Positions 50,911 through 60,759 of a stretch of 64,000 bases of DNA are shown piece after piece. The stretch is from the NCBI RefSeq assembly GCF_003170075.1, contig NZ_PMZU01000043.1, forward strand, positions 45,572 through 109,571. Reading direction: 5' to 3'. This stretch comes from Methanoregula sp. (GTDB lineage Archaea > Halobacteriota > Methanomicrobia > Methanomicrobiales > Methanospirillaceae). Under the pieces are notes generated by a model. The model was not told the origin of the DNA. It made no database searches and worked only from the letters and a program-made list of their open reading frames with translations. Within the stretch, counting starts at the first letter, position 1. Each line of letters opens with the position of its first letter. The translations under genes and the position numbers were made by a program.

Positions 50911-52344
50911 ATGGGAGACCTGCTGGATCGAATGGAACCCATTCTTGCTGCGATGCCCGCAGTCAAGAGCCCGGACGGGCATGTCCACTTCAAGAATAAA
51001 CTGCTATGGACACTGGGAATTTTAATTCTGTATTTTGCACTCACGAATATCCCGGTATTCGGGCTTGCATCCAGTTCACAGGATGTTTTCATGTACTGGC
51101 GTGCCCTGCTCGCCGGTGCAAGCGGTTCGATCGTGCACCTCGGTATCGGGCCGATCGTCACCGCATCCATCGTGCTCCAGCTCTTAAAAGGTGCCGATAT
51201 CCTCCATATCGATACGAGCGAGGCCCGTGGACAGGTCATGTACATGGGTCTCCAGAAGATCCTCATTCTCGTTATGATCGTGATCGAGGCCGCGCCTAAC
51301 CTCATCGGCGGGTTCATGCAGCCCGATCCCACCATTGCAGCACAGTTCTTCGGCGGCAACCTCTTTGCGGTCTCGCTGTTGATCTTTATCCAGATCTGTA
51401 TCGGTGGTGTCCTTGTCTTCTTGATGGATGAAGTGGTTACCAAGTGGGGTATCGGTTCCGGTGTCGGACTCTTCATTATTGCCGGTATCTCGCAGGCCCT
51501 CGTGAACGGGTTCATCAACTGGACCGCAGTCAGCGATCCCTATCCGGTCGGGTTCTTCCCGCGCCTGTTCGCGGTCGTATTTGATGGTGCGAATTTCCTC
51601 CAGTATTTCGGGAATGATCTCCTTGCTTTTGCCACAACGATTGCAATCTTCTTAATCATCGTCTACGTGGAATCCACCCGTATCGAGATCCCCCTTGCCC
51701 ATGCACAGGTGAGGGGTGCCCGGGCTCGTTTCCCGGTCAAGCTGATCTACGCCAGTGTCCTGCCAATGATCCTCGTAAGAGTGCTCCAGGCAAACATCCA
51801 GATGGTGGGGATGTTCCTCTCCAATGTGGGTATCACCATCCTGGGTAAATTCAATGGCCAGACGCCAACCTCCGGCCTGATGTACTTCCTTGCGCCTATC
51901 AACGGCCCGTCCAGCTGGATGTGGTGGGCGACCGATCTCGGGCATGCGCCGTGGGAAGTCCTCCTGCGTATGGGGGTTGATATCACCTTCATGGTGGTGG
52001 GCGGTGCGATCTTCGCGCTTTTCTGGATCAAGACCGCAGGTCTCGATTCAAAGGATGTGGCCCGGCAGATCCAGTTGTCCGGCATGTCGATCCCCGGTTA
52101 CCGGAGAAATCCCCAAGTGCTGGAGAAGTACCTGGACCGGTACATCCCCCGTGTTACGATCATCGGTGGTGTGTTCATCGGTATCCTCAGTGTGGTCGCG
52201 AACCTCTTTGGTGTCATCGGGTCTGTCAGCGGTACGGGGTTGTTACTGACCGTGAGTATCACGTACAGGCTGTACGAAGAGATAGCGAGCCAGCAGATCA
52301 TGGAGATGTATCCGTTCATGCGGACATTCTTTGGCAAAGACTGA
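50911..52344 (+). CDS. secY: Protein translocase subunit SecY
   Basis: This is the pore-forming subunit of the Sec61/SecY channel in the cytoplasmic membrane. The 477 residues have ten expected transmembrane segments, KNKLLWTLGILILYFALTNIPVFG (first helix), a plug region with VFMYWRALLAGASGS, and RIEIPLAHAQVRG. The gene sits after rpl15 and before adkA as in other archaea. The ATG follows a weak GGTG site. Confidence 0.97.
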   Translation: MGDLLDRMEPILAAMPAVKSPDGHVHFKNKLLWTLGILILYFALTNIPVFGLASSSQDVFMYWRALLAGASGSIVHLGIGPIVTASIVLQLLKGADILHIDTSEARGQVMYMGLQKILILVMIVIEAAPNLIGGFMQPDPTIAAQFFGGNLFAVSLLIFIQICIGGVLVFLMDEVVTKWGIGSGVGLFIIAGISQALVNGFINWTAVSDPYPVGFFPRLFAVVFDGANFLQYFGNDLLAFATTIAIFLIIVYVESTRIEIPLAHAQVRGARARFPVKLIYASVLPMILVRVLQANIQMVGMFLSNVGITILGKFNGQTPTSGLMYFLAPINGPSSWMWWATDLGHAPWEVLLRMGVDITFMVVGGAIFALFWIKTAGLDSKDVARQIQLSGMSIPGYRRNPQVLEKYLDRYIPRVTIIGGVFIGILSVVANLFGVIGSVSGTGLLLTVSITYRLYEEIASQQIMEMYPFMRTFFGKD

Positions 52345-52362
52345 TTTGAGGAAGGGACGGGC

Positions 52363-52935
52363 ATGGCAGGAAAAAAGGTCATTATCACGGGTGTGCCGGG
52401 TGTCGGTAAGACAACGGTCATTAACAAGGCATTAACCCAACTCAAAAGCGAAGGGGTGGACTACCAGCCTATCAATTTTGGCACCTTCATGTTCGAAGTT
52501 GCCAAGAGCGAGGGGCTCGTGCAGGATCGCGACCAGATGCGGACGCTTGACCGGGCCGATCAAAAACGGCTCCAGCAGCGCGCGGCGCAGGCGATCGCAA
52601 AGATTCCCGGTAACGTCATGATCGACACGCACGCATCGGTGAAAACCCCCAAGGGCTATCTCGCCGGGCTTCCGGAATGGGTGCTCCGCGAGATCATGCC
52701 CGATGTCATCATTCTCGTTGAAACGGATAATGACCAGATCCTCATGCGTCGCCTGACCGATGAGACGAGAACCCGGGACAAGGAGGGTGCGCGTGCGATT
52801 GCCGAGCACCAGGAATTCAACCGGGCTATCGCCGCCGCGTATGCCATGCTAACCGGGTGTACAATCAAGATCATCACCAACCCCGATCACCTGCTGGATC
52901 TTGCCGCTGCGGAGATGGCGGACGTCCTCAGGTAA
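52363..52935 (+). CDS. adkA: Archaeal adenylate kinase
   Basis: This enzyme makes two ADP from AMP and ATP. The 190 residues have the P-loop GVPGVGKTT at 10-18, and the archaeal AdkA pattern (QRAAQAIAKIPGNVMIDTHASVKTPKGYLAGLP). It is part of the superoperon with 18 bases after secY. Confidence 0.95.
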   Translation: MAGKKVIITGVPGVGKTTVINKALTQLKSEGVDYQPINFGTFMFEVAKSEGLVQDRDQMRTLDRADQKRLQQRAAQAIAKIPGNVMIDTHASVKTPKGYLAGLPEWVLREIMPDVIILVETDNDQILMRRLTDETRTRDKEGARAIAEHQEFNRAIAAAYAMLTGCTIKIITNPDHLLDLAAAEMADVLR

Positions 52936-52954
52936 TCTCATTTAAGGTGACTTC

Positions 52955-53566
52955 ATGGACTTAGGAAAATTCTGGGACAAGTACGGGTTGTACGTCGCAT
53001 TGCTCTTTATGATGCTGATGATGGTCTCGTACAGCATCGCGTGGCTGCGGGTCGGCGTGGGGCAGGGTATTGATTCCCTGTTTGCGCCGCTCGTGGAAAG
53101 TTTCAAAATACCGTTTTTCATCCTGATCGTGATCCTCTCTGCAGCCACCGGCCTGTACTCCTCGATTATCCAGAAGTACACGATCGATTACGAGCGGATG
53201 ACAGATGTGCAGGACCGGATGAAGGTGTTTCAGAAAGAATACCGGGAAGCCATGTTATCCCAGGATGAGAAGAGGATCAAGAAACTGGACACAAAAAAAG
53301 ACCGCATGATGAAGGAGCAGCTCGAACTCTCCCAGCAGCAGTTCAAGCCGATGGCATACATCCTGGTCCTGACGGTCCCGATCTTCTTCTGGCTCCTGTA
53401 CCGGCTCAGCCAGATCCACAATACGATCACGCTCCCATACTACGGGACGCTGAGCCTGACGGCGCCCCTGCTCTGGGTTATTCCTGCATGGATCATCTGG
53501 TATATGATCTGTTCGATCACGATCAGCCAGGTGATAAGGAAAGCCCTCAACATCGGGGGAATCTGA
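52955..53566 (+). CDS. DUF106 membrane protein (EMC3/TMCO1/YidC-like insertase family)
   Basis: The 203-residue protein has about three membrane segments: near 10-30, near 125-150, and near 165-190. Between the first two lies a coiled-coil region rich in Lys, Glu and Met (DRMKVFQKEYREAMLSQDEKRIKKL). It matches the archaeal DUF106 family related to Oxa1-type insertases. It overlaps cmk by one base (TGATG). Confidence 0.9.
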   Translation: MDLGKFWDKYGLYVALLFMMLMMVSYSIAWLRVGVGQGIDSLFAPLVESFKIPFFILIVILSAATGLYSSIIQKYTIDYERMTDVQDRMKVFQKEYREAMLSQDEKRIKKLDTKKDRMMKEQLELSQQQFKPMAYILVLTVPIFFWLLYRLSQIHNTITLPYYGTLSLTAPLLWVIPAWIIWYMICSITISQVIRKALNIGGI

Positions 53567-54114
53567 TGCGGATCACCGTGAGCGGGCTTCCCGGCAGCGG
53601 GACCACCTCGCTCTCACGGTATCTTGCAGAACACCATGGGTTTACCATGATCTCGGCCGGCGAGGTCTTCCGTGAATGTGCGAAAGAGCACAACATGGGA
53701 CTTGCCGAATTCGGTCGGCTTGCCGAACAGGACCCGGCCTATGATAAGATGATCGATGCCCGGCAAAAAGAGATTGCGGAGCAGAGAGACAATATCATTA
53801 TTGAGGGCCGGCTCTCCGGCTGGATGGTGGATAAGGCTGATCTCAGGATCTGGCTCTTTGCCCCCATCGGCTGCCGACTCGAACGGATCGTGTTCCGCGA
53901 CCAGATTGCCGATGTTGAGACGGCAAAGACGATCACGCTCGAACGCGAGCACTGCGAAGCGGTGAGGTACCGGCAGTACTACGATATCGACATCAACGAT
54001 CTTTCAATCTACCACATTATCCTCAACTCGGAGCACTGGGGAATTGGTGAACTCGGGGCGATTGTCGATACTGCTATCGGGCAGTTGCAGGCAGTTCGCG
54101 GAAAGTCAGCATAG
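53566..54114 (+). CDS. cmk: Cytidylate kinase
   Basis: This enzyme phosphorylates CMP and dCMP. The 182 residues have the P-loop variant GLPGSGTTSLSRYL and the family motifs ISAGEVFRECAKEHNMGLAEFG and IIIEGRLSGWMV. It is the last gene of the superoperon; rpl34e, rpl14e and cbf5, which surround cmk in other euryarchaea, are not here. Confidence 0.95.
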   Translation: MRITVSGLPGSGTTSLSRYLAEHHGFTMISAGEVFRECAKEHNMGLAEFGRLAEQDPAYDKMIDARQKEIAEQRDNIIIEGRLSGWMVDKADLRIWLFAPIGCRLERIVFRDQIADVETAKTITLEREHCEAVRYRQYYDIDINDLSIYHIILNSEHWGIGELGAIVDTAIGQLQAVRGKSA

Positions 54115-54204
54115 CCGGTCTCCAATGACAGCGATGGCCCGAAACCTGCAAAAAAATTTGGTCTCTTCTTATCCGTTGTTTTTTGTCGGGGGAGGTCGCG
54201 TGCG

Positions 54205-54630
54205 ATGAACACGGATGATATCTGCGTCTCGCTCGTGCGCTCGTGGGATGCAGAGGAGATCGTCGCACTGTACCAGGCCGGCGGCTGGTGGAAGGACGAG
54301 TACGATCCTGCCGAGATCTCCCCACTTATCAGCGGCAGTTTTGCATTCGTGGTCGCGGCCGAAAAAAAAAGCGGCCGTGCGGTAGGGATGGGGCGTGCGA
54401 TCTCGGACGGGGTATCGGATGCATATATCCAGGATCTCGTGGTGTTCCCCCGGTACCGGCGGCGTGATCTGGGTACGGCGATGGTCTCCCTGCTTGTTGC
54501 GCGGTGCAGGGAAGCGGGGATCTCATGGATCGCCCTTGTTGCCGAGCCCGGTTCGGAAAACTTCTACGTTCCGCTGGGATTTGCCCGGATGGAGGGGTAT
54601 ATCCCCCTGATATACCAAGGTGATCCGTGA
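54205..54630 (+). CDS. GNAT-family N-acetyltransferase
   Basis: The 141-residue protein has the acetyl-CoA-binding signature RYRRRDLGTAMVSLLV (about residues 83-98) and a GFARM end strand. Substrate unknown. It overlaps the DUF2156 gene by four bases of the frame, so the two probably work together on an aminoacyl or acyl group. Confidence 0.85.
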   Translation: MNTDDICVSLVRSWDAEEIVALYQAGGWWKDEYDPAEISPLISGSFAFVVAAEKKSGRAVGMGRAISDGVSDAYIQDLVVFPRYRRRDLGTAMVSLLVARCREAGISWIALVAEPGSENFYVPLGFARMEGYIPLIYQGDP

Positions 54631-55517
54631 TGCTTGGACAGGAAGATTTCAGGCCGGTGACCCTTGCCGACCGGGCATTTTTCGAGCGCCACTACGCGCT
54701 GTACCCGCAGACCCACAGCGATAATACATTCACGAACATGGTCTGCTGGAACCATTTTGCCCAGTATCGGTACGCGTACGTGAACGGGAATGTGATCCTT
54801 GCAAGTACGATTGCCGGGGTGACCCGGTTCCGCCCGCCCATCGGCCCCCGCGACCCGGCGCTCATGAAGGATATCATCCGGTTTGCGATGGATATCGGTG
54901 ACGACATCCCGATCGTCCTCATCGATCCGGCAACAGCACAGTGGATGCGGGAGCTCGATCCCACCCTCACTCTCGTCCCGGACCGGAACCACTTCGAGTA
55001 CGTGTACCGGGCTCTGGACCTTGCCGAGCTCCCGGGAAAGAACTACCTCAAGATCCGCAGCCAGATCAACAAATTCCGGAAGAACTGCCGTCACACGGTC
55101 GAGCCGATCTCGCCCGCCAACCGGGAAGAAGTGATGGGATTTCTGGTGAAGTGGTGCGAGTGGAAGGGGTGCGAGAACGATCTGGTGCTCGCCCACGAGA
55201 AGGAGGCGGTATTCTATGCCATCGAGCATTTCGCCGAACTCCCTCTGCGTGGTCTCCTGATCCGGGTCATGTCGCAGGTCGCTGCCATATCTCTGTTCGA
55301 GCACCTTAACTCAGATACTGCGCTCGTCCATTTCGAGAAAGGGCTGCCGGACTGCGAAGGGATCTACAAGGCGATCAACGCAGAGACGGCGGCTTTTCTT
55401 GCCGGTGAAGTGGAATACATCAACCGGGAGAGCGACCTTGGCGTTTGCGGTCTCCGCGAGGCAAAGCAGCGGTACCACCCGCACCATATGGTCGAAGTCT
55501 GGTCGCTCAAACGGTGA
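54630..55517 (+). CDS. DUF2156 protein (phosphatidylglycerol lysyltransferase C-terminal-like)
   Basis: The 295 residues match the C-terminal GNAT-fold domain of MprF-type lysyltransferases (ADRAFFERHYALYPQTHSDNTF, NYLKIRSQINKFRK, and EYINRESDLGVCGLREAKQRYHP). The domain is soluble here without the flippase part. ATG 54630 overlaps the GNAT stop. An aminoacyl-tRNA-dependent transfer is inferred. Confidence 0.8.
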   Translation: MLGQEDFRPVTLADRAFFERHYALYPQTHSDNTFTNMVCWNHFAQYRYAYVNGNVILASTIAGVTRFRPPIGPRDPALMKDIIRFAMDIGDDIPIVLIDPATAQWMRELDPTLTLVPDRNHFEYVYRALDLAELPGKNYLKIRSQINKFRKNCRHTVEPISPANREEVMGFLVKWCEWKGCENDLVLAHEKEAVFYAIEHFAELPLRGLLIRVMSQVAAISLFEHLNSDTALVHFEKGLPDCEGIYKAINAETAAFLAGEVEYINRESDLGVCGLREAKQRYHPHHMVEVWSLKR

Positions 55518-55603
55518 TGTTTTAGATCTCTTGCCCCGGATCTTTTTTCATAGCCTGATACACGGGAGCGGAGATACCAAAAAAAGAGGGCGTTTTGTTC
55601 GTT

Positions 55604-56227
55604 TCAGATCGTAATGGGCAGGCCCAGCGTCCCGATAATCCCTGAGAAAATGATCTTTATGGCAATGGCCGCGACGAGCATCCCGAGGACCTTTCCCATG
55701 ATATCCGTGACAACGGTACCAAGAATCCTCTGGATACCCGCTGAAAAATACAGGATGATCCAGGTCGCCGCAAGGCAGAGTGTGATCGCGATAAACGGGA
55801 TGAGAATGCCATAATCCTTTGAGAGGAGCATCACGGTCGTGATCGCGCCGGGACCGCAGAGGATTGGCGTACCTATCACGACGCCTGCTGCGGTAGGGGC
55901 CGCATCCTTCGACCTGCAGAGATCGATGCCAAGCGCCATCTCCATTCCCAGCAAAAAGAGCAGGATCCCCCCGGCGATCTGGAACGTGGAGAGCGTCAGG
56001 CCGAGGATACTGAAAATGGCGGTATTGAAGATGAGGAAGATATACATCAGGATCCCGGCCACTGCCACGGCAATGAATGCCTGCTTGTGGATCTCCCGCG
56101 AGGGCTGTCCTTTTGTCATGCTGGCAAAGATCGGAACCGATAAGAGCGGGTCGAGGATCACAAAAAGCGCCGCAAACGCATAGATTATACCTGAAACGAG
56201 GTCCGCCATATCACTACTGCAGATCAT
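55604..56227 (-). CDS. MarC-family integral membrane protein
   Basis: The 207 residues have six hydrophobic segments and the MarC motifs: ALFVILDPLLSVPIF near the start, AGGILLFLLGMEMALG, and GTPILCGPGAITTVM in the middle. Function of the family is not established. ATG 56227 or the in-frame ATG 56209 may be the start. Confidence 0.88.
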   Translation of the reverse strand: MICSSDMADLVSGIIYAFAALFVILDPLLSVPIFASMTKGQPSREIHKQAFIAVAVAGILMYIFLIFNTAIFSILGLTLSTFQIAGGILLFLLGMEMALGIDLCRSKDAAPTAAGVVIGTPILCGPGAITTVMLLSKDYGILIPFIAITLCLAATWIILYFSAGIQRILGTVVTDIMGKVLGMLVAAIAIKIIFSGIIGTLGLPITI

Positions 56228-56293
56228 GTGCGGTTCTGATGGATAAATTCACGGATTTTGTCATCGTGGTCCGGGCCTAGGAGAGGGCGGGGC

Positions 56294-57454
56294 TCATATC
56301 AGGAAATAGAGTATCAGGATGGCGAACGTGGAGAGGGCGCCAGCCGCAGATACCAGCCGCATCCGTGTCTCCGTGATGAGGATCCACGAAGCGATACAGA
56401 AGAACAGGTACGGAATGAGGGTCGTGATCACGGAGATGCTTGCCAGCTGGTCAAAGTGATTGGAGAAGAGCAGGAGTGCTGCGGCAACGCCGCACCCGGC
56501 GACCAGTGCATATACCGGTGTGCCCCGTGCACCCAGATCGCGGAGCCGGGGGATACCAAACCGTGCCGAAAGGTTCTGGAGGATCCTTGAAGTGCCGACA
56601 ATGTACGCGTTGATTGCCGAGAGCATAGCGACGATGCCGATACAGGCCACCACCGGCCCGGCGTCAGCCATAAAAAGCGCCGCTGCGGTTGCGACGGGTG
56701 CTGGTGATGCGGCGAGTACGCCGGTGCCAACGCTCCCGATCAGCGCGACGTTGAGGAGGAGATAGACCGAGACGACGATCACCATGACGCAGGTCAGGGC
56801 TTTTTTAATGAGCCGGGGATCGGTGGTCTCCTCGACGGGGATGGCGCTGATTTCAAAACCGGTAAACGGCCAGTACACGATAATAACTGTCGCAAGCAGG
56901 CCGGCGGTGGTGAGTGGGGCCGCGGGAGCAAGGTTCTCCAGCCTGACAAACGGGAGAAGGAGGAGCGCGATCAGGATCAGGGGGACGATCTTGATGAGGG
57001 TGAGGATGGTTTCGGTCTTTCCCGCAAGGGAGATCCCGATGATATTGATGCAGCAGAACCCGGCGATGATCCCGATCTCGATGAGGAGTACCTGCGCGAG
57101 CCCGAAGTAGCCGATATACTGCCCGATGCCGGCGGCGATAGTCGAAATCCCGAAGATGGATGAAACGAGGTACAAGATGATCAACGGGGCTGCCGCCTTC
57201 CGCCCAAAGACGGACTCAAAGAGGGAGTAGAAACCCCCTGAGTCCGTGAACCGGGTAGACACCGAGGCAAGGGAGAACAGTACGCAGGATGCGGAGACGG
57301 CGACGATCAGCCACGCGCAGAGCGACCAGACGCCGGTGAGCCGTGCGGCAATGCCCGGGACGACAAAAATACCGGAACCGATCGTCCCTCCGACCCCGAG
57401 GCTTACGAGCTCAACAAGCCCGAGCGATCGCCGGTAGGAGGTGATTTCTGCCAT
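56294..57454 (-). CDS. APC-superfamily amino acid permease
   Basis: The 386-residue protein has about eleven hydrophobic segments and the APC signature GVGGTIGSGIFVVPG in the first helix, with PFTGFEISAIPVEE in a later helix. It probably exchanges or imports an amino acid or polyamine. ATG 57454 is used; ATG 57469 would add five residues. It is divergent from the rubredoxin gene. Confidence 0.88.
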   Translation of the reverse strand: MAEITSYRRSLGLVELVSLGVGGTIGSGIFVVPGIAARLTGVWSLCAWLIVAVSASCVLFSLASVSTRFTDSGGFYSLFESVFGRKAAAPLIILYLVSSIFGISTIAAGIGQYIGYFGLAQVLLIEIGIIAGFCCINIIGISLAGKTETILTLIKIVPLILIALLLLPFVRLENLAPAAPLTTAGLLATVIIVYWPFTGFEISAIPVEETTDPRLIKKALTCVMVIVVSVYLLLNVALIGSVGTGVLAASPAPVATAAALFMADAGPVVACIGIVAMLSAINAYIVGTSRILQNLSARFGIPRLRDLGARGTPVYALVAGCGVAAALLLFSNHFDQLASISVITTLIPYLFFCIASWILITETRMRLVSAAGALSTFAILILYFLI

Positions 57455-57565
57455 GGTGTTTTGCCTCATCTGGTTTGCTGGTAAGGGAGGTGTTTGGTAT
57501 AACAGGTGTTACGCGTCTGGATGGTGCATATCACTATCTCCCGTCGATCCGGTTGCATCATTCAA

Positions 57566-57576
57566 AATATATAATA
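57566..57576 (+). promoter_or_regulatory. TATA box upstream of the rubredoxin gene
   Basis: AATATATAATA lies about 90 bases before the ATG at 57660 in an otherwise GC-rich region. Transcription would start near 57595, giving a leader of about 65 bases. Confidence 0.5.
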
Positions 57577-57659
57577 TCCGGTAGTTGCCATCATCCGTTA
57601 TAGCGGGCGTTTCCCGGGCCGGCCTCATCCGCCCGGATCGCCCGGTTCGGAGAGTACCC

Positions 57660-58244
57660 ATGCCAGGAACGAAGAAAGTTTCCGGATCTTCCGGATCTAA
57701 AGCGGGAAAGCGGGTCGTGCGCCCGGCAAAATCCCCGGTACCGATGAAAAGAGCAGTCACTCAAAAAACGGCCGCATCGGCAAAGGAAACCACAGGACTA
57801 AAAAAAGGAAAGGCCGGTGGGAAAAAAACCGTAAATAAATCTCCTAAAAAGAAGGTTTCCGTGTTCAAACTGAAGCGGTACAAGTGCCGGCTCTGCGGGT
57901 ATATCTACTCGCCGCTCCGCGGGGAACCGCACAACGGTATCCCGGCGGGAACCCCCTTTGAAGACCTTCCCGAAGACTATGTCTGCCCGGTCTGCGGGTA
58001 CGAGGGACGCGGCAAGATCGGCACATGGGGTTTTGACGAGTGGGTGCCCACCCGGTACATCTGTGTGATTTGCGGGTATGTGTATGACGAGAAACGCGGT
58101 GAACCCCACAATGGCATAAAGCCTGGTACAAAGTTCGAAGATCTTCCTGATGATTATAAATGTCCTGTCTGCAATCAGGACGCGAAGATCAGAGTCCAGT
58201 TCGGGAATGTGTTAAAACAGGGATTCGATGCGCTTGATGTCTGA
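57660..58244 (+). CDS. Tandem rubredoxin with lysine-rich N-terminal segment
   Basis: The 194-residue protein has about 65 N-terminal residues rich in Lys, Ser, Thr and Ala, then two rubredoxin domains (about 78-117 and 134-173). Each has CxxCGYxY and CPVC iron ligands and a [21 protein letters not shown] loop; all eight cysteines are present. Rubredoxins carry single electrons, often to oxygen- or superoxide-reducing partners; none is adjacent. The basic segment resembles the tail on L32e. Confidence 0.88.
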   Translation: MPGTKKVSGSSGSKAGKRVVRPAKSPVPMKRAVTQKTAASAKETTGLKKGKAGGKKTVNKSPKKKVSVFKLKRYKCRLCGYIYSPLRGEPHNGIPAGTPFEDLPEDYVCPVCGYEGRGKIGTWGFDEWVPTRYICVICGYVYDEKRGEPHNGIKPGTKFEDLPDDYKCPVCNQDAKIRVQFGNVLKQGFDALDV

Positions 58245-58407
58245 CAGAATGTAATCCAGGACTCTTGTAATCTCTCTTTTTTCCTGGTTGTTTATTCCCC
58301 TTGGCCATTCAGGGTGTAAATGACGTGTCTTGATACCTTATACATCCATGCTGAATGTGCACAGATTACGCATATGATTTCATCTGATGAGGATATGGGG
58401 GTGTCAG

Positions 58408-58581
58408 ATGCACAAAAGTCATGATCCGGTGATGCAACAGAAGCGTGAGGAGCTCGCCCGGTTCCTTGGCGTGGACAAAACCTCTCTCCGCATCTCCTTC
58501 GGCAACCAGAAGAACCTGCTCGCCGACTACGACCAGCTCGAGCATGTACAGGACGGGTTTTACATCTATCGCTTGTACTGA
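58408..58581 (+). CDS. Small hypothetical protein (57 residues)
   Basis: The protein is hydrophilic and ends YIYRLY; there is no signal or membrane segment, and no family I recognise. ATG 58408 has a strong GGGGGTG ribosome site 5 bases upstream; an in-frame ATG at 58387 is less likely. Confidence 0.6.
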   Translation: MHKSHDPVMQQKREELARFLGVDKTSLRISFGNQKNLLADYDQLEHVQDGFYIYRLY

Positions 58582-58672
58582 CCGTTCAGGCACGTTCCTG
58601 ATACCCCCGCTCTTTTTTTTCCAGGCAGCTCTCGTCGTAAATGTTTACAGAGATGATTCCCTGTCGGCCTGG

Positions 58673-58683
58673 CAACAAATATA
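58673..58683 (+). promoter_or_regulatory. TATA box for the surface protein at 58708
   Basis: CAAATATACTT lies about 28 bases before the ATG at 58708, so the mRNA is probably leaderless. Confidence 0.5.
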
Positions 58684-58707
58684 CTTCTTGGCAGTTTATA
58701 TCCTGTA

Positions 58708-59418
58708 ATGACCCAGATTCACTCGTTGTTCTCGTACCGTCTTGGAGCCGCCGCGATCGTGTTGCTCTGTATGGTGTCCTGCCTGCTGGTGGCTGGTGTC
58801 TGTGCGGCCGATGAATACTATGCCGGCTATCTCGGTGATGTCATCGACCTGCACGGCTATTCTTACCGGGGTACGGAGGTCTACCTGTTTATGACCGGCC
58901 CGGGTCTTCCCGCAGACGGCGTGACACTCACCGATGTGACCCAGCGTGCCGACCAAGGAGAGTTCACCATCGTCGACCTCGACAGCAGCCAGCAGTGGGC
59001 GATGAAATGGGATAGTTCAAGGATCTGGAACAAGATCGATCCGGGAACCTATCTCGTCTACGTGACCATGGAACCCGTCGATTACTCGCATCTGGGCGGC
59101 AGCGACAGCTACAAGACGCTCTCGGTGTACCTGAAGGACCCCGGTACCCGCACCGGAAGCAGCAGCACGTCCTACACATTGCATCCCGAAGAGCATATCT
59201 CCACCCTGACAGAGACCACGACCACGATGCAATCCGCGGTGATCACGACCCCGACGTTCCCATCTACCCCCGCCCGGGAGCCGACCACACCGGTGCCTGT
59301 TGTTTCCACCCGTGCAGCCGCGAAAACCACTACGCGGGCCGCAGCGCAGCCCATCACCGCCATTATTGCGGTGCTGGGTGGCACCGGTCTGCTCCTGTAC
59401 CGGACGACTCGCCGGTAA
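58708..59418 (+). CDS. Small surface protein with S-layer-type domain and Thr-rich stalk
   Basis: The 236-residue protein has a signal peptide (about 1-35). A single beta domain follows (DVIDLHGYSYRGTEVYLFMTGP, later DPGTYLVYVTMEP), similar in pattern to one repeat of the S-layer protein at 24036. It ends with a Thr/Pro-rich stalk (about 170-215), a transmembrane helix and an RTTRR end. It lacks the PGF signal, so it is anchored by the helix. Confidence 0.8.
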   Translation: MTQIHSLFSYRLGAAAIVLLCMVSCLLVAGVCAADEYYAGYLGDVIDLHGYSYRGTEVYLFMTGPGLPADGVTLTDVTQRADQGEFTIVDLDSSQQWAMKWDSSRIWNKIDPGTYLVYVTMEPVDYSHLGGSDSYKTLSVYLKDPGTRTGSSSTSYTLHPEEHISTLTETTTTMQSAVITTPTFPSTPAREPTTPVPVVSTRAAAKTTTRAAAQPITAIIAVLGGTGLLLYRTTRR

Positions 59419-59706
59419 TGGCTCCCCCCCTCTCAAAACCACCTTTTTTCATACGCGGGTTTTATATCAGCTGGTGCGGATCAATGGATGATGGGATATG
59501 GACTTGACGGCGATGCATGAGGTGGCGCATCACCTGGCCTGGGCCGAAGCCCAGCGCCGGCTGGGGCGCAGTGCAGATTCAGAGGAGAGCTGTCGGCACG
59601 TTTTCGACACATAATGGAGTCGGCACCACGGGATAATGGGAACTAACATCCTTTACAGGGAAAATTTTCTCTTTTTTAAATATGCCCTGCGGCACCAAAA
59701 AAAAAA

Positions 59707-60744
59707 TTAGATGAGTTTAAAGATTGGGTGGTTTTCAGCCTTGACATCGATACCCAAGGGGCGCATTGCCTCGAGGACAGCGATATCCGTGTATGCCTGT
59801 GCCGTGATCATTGCTTCGACGTTCTCGATTGGACCGTACATAATCAGGTTAGCACCGAGCGTGCTTGCGATCATGTTGCAGCCGATATCTGGAGCAGACC
59901 ATGCAGCCTGCTTGATGCCCTCGATACCGCCAAGGTAGTGTTTGGACATCTGCTCGAGCAGCACATCGTTGCCCTTGTAACCCTCTGCCAATAATGACGG
60001 GGTTTTGTGTGTACCCTTCCAGCGGCGGAGCCATGTCCAGGCAACGGTCATGTTGTGGTATGCACCACCGGTCGGGAAACCGTGGATTGCCTTACAGGCA
60101 AGAATCTCACGGTATGCACTACCAGAACCAAGACCGAGAGGGGTTGCTGCCGTATCAAGGATCGGGCGGGTGATTCCGCACTCTTCTGAGATTGGGATCA
60201 TGCCCATCTTCTGACCTGCGACGCCGCCTTCGGTGAGCACTTTCTCCCTGCCGGCAACTGACGGGTCTGCCGGGTTGAATGCGAGGACAATCGCAGCATC
60301 CACGTCACTGTTCTTCAACGCATCAATGTTCTCCTGAGCAATAGAACCGTTGATCGAGTTGTAGATCGCACGGTGTGCGAGCCCGACATCAGTCACGTAC
60401 TTGCATGCATGAGCCAGTGCCTTTGGTACTGAAGAGTCCATCAGGAATGCAGTCTTGTTGTCGATACTGTCGAACCAGCTGATGTAGCTTTCGAACGCCT
60501 CCGGGTATTCAGCAAGGATCTGGATCATATGCGGAATACCGGTCGCGTCAGAGAGTGTCTGACAGCGGTTCCAGAGTGCTTCAGCCATTGGCTTGTTAAT
60601 CTTTCCTGTCTTGTCGTCCAGCACAGCCTCATGCTTGTTGTAGAAGATTGAGGCTGCAAGAACGGTCGGGTACTCCCCGGGTTGTCCACCGAGTTTAGTG
60701 CCGTTGAAGTCCCAGACCTTCTGTTCTTTTTCGAATTTGAACAT
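59707..60744 (-). CDS. mtrH: Tetrahydromethanopterin S-methyltransferase subunit H
   Basis: This is the peripheral subunit that transfers the methyl group from methyl-tetrahydromethanopterin to the corrinoid on MtrA. The 345-residue protein matches MtrH (ending in AMRPLGIDVKAENHPIFKL, with GGQPGEYPTVLAASIFY near the start). It has GGAGGTG before the ATG. It is the last gene of the operon, 15 bases after the A/G fusion. Confidence 0.96.
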   Translation of the reverse strand: MFKFEKEQKVWDFNGTKLGGQPGEYPTVLAASIFYNKHEAVLDDKTGKINKPMAEALWNRCQTLSDATGIPHMIQILAEYPEAFESYISWFDSIDNKTAFLMDSSVPKALAHACKYVTDVGLAHRAIYNSINGSIAQENIDALKNSDVDAAIVLAFNPADPSVAGREKVLTEGGVAGQKMGMIPISEECGITRPILDTAATPLGLGSGSAYREILACKAIHGFPTGGAYHNMTVAWTWLRRWKGTHKTPSLLAEGYKGNDVLLEQMSKHYLGGIEGIKQAAWSAPDIGCNMIASTLGANLIMYGPIENVEAMITAQAYTDIAVLEAMRPLGIDVKAENHPIFKLI

Positions 60745-60759
60745 TTTTTTACACCTCCA

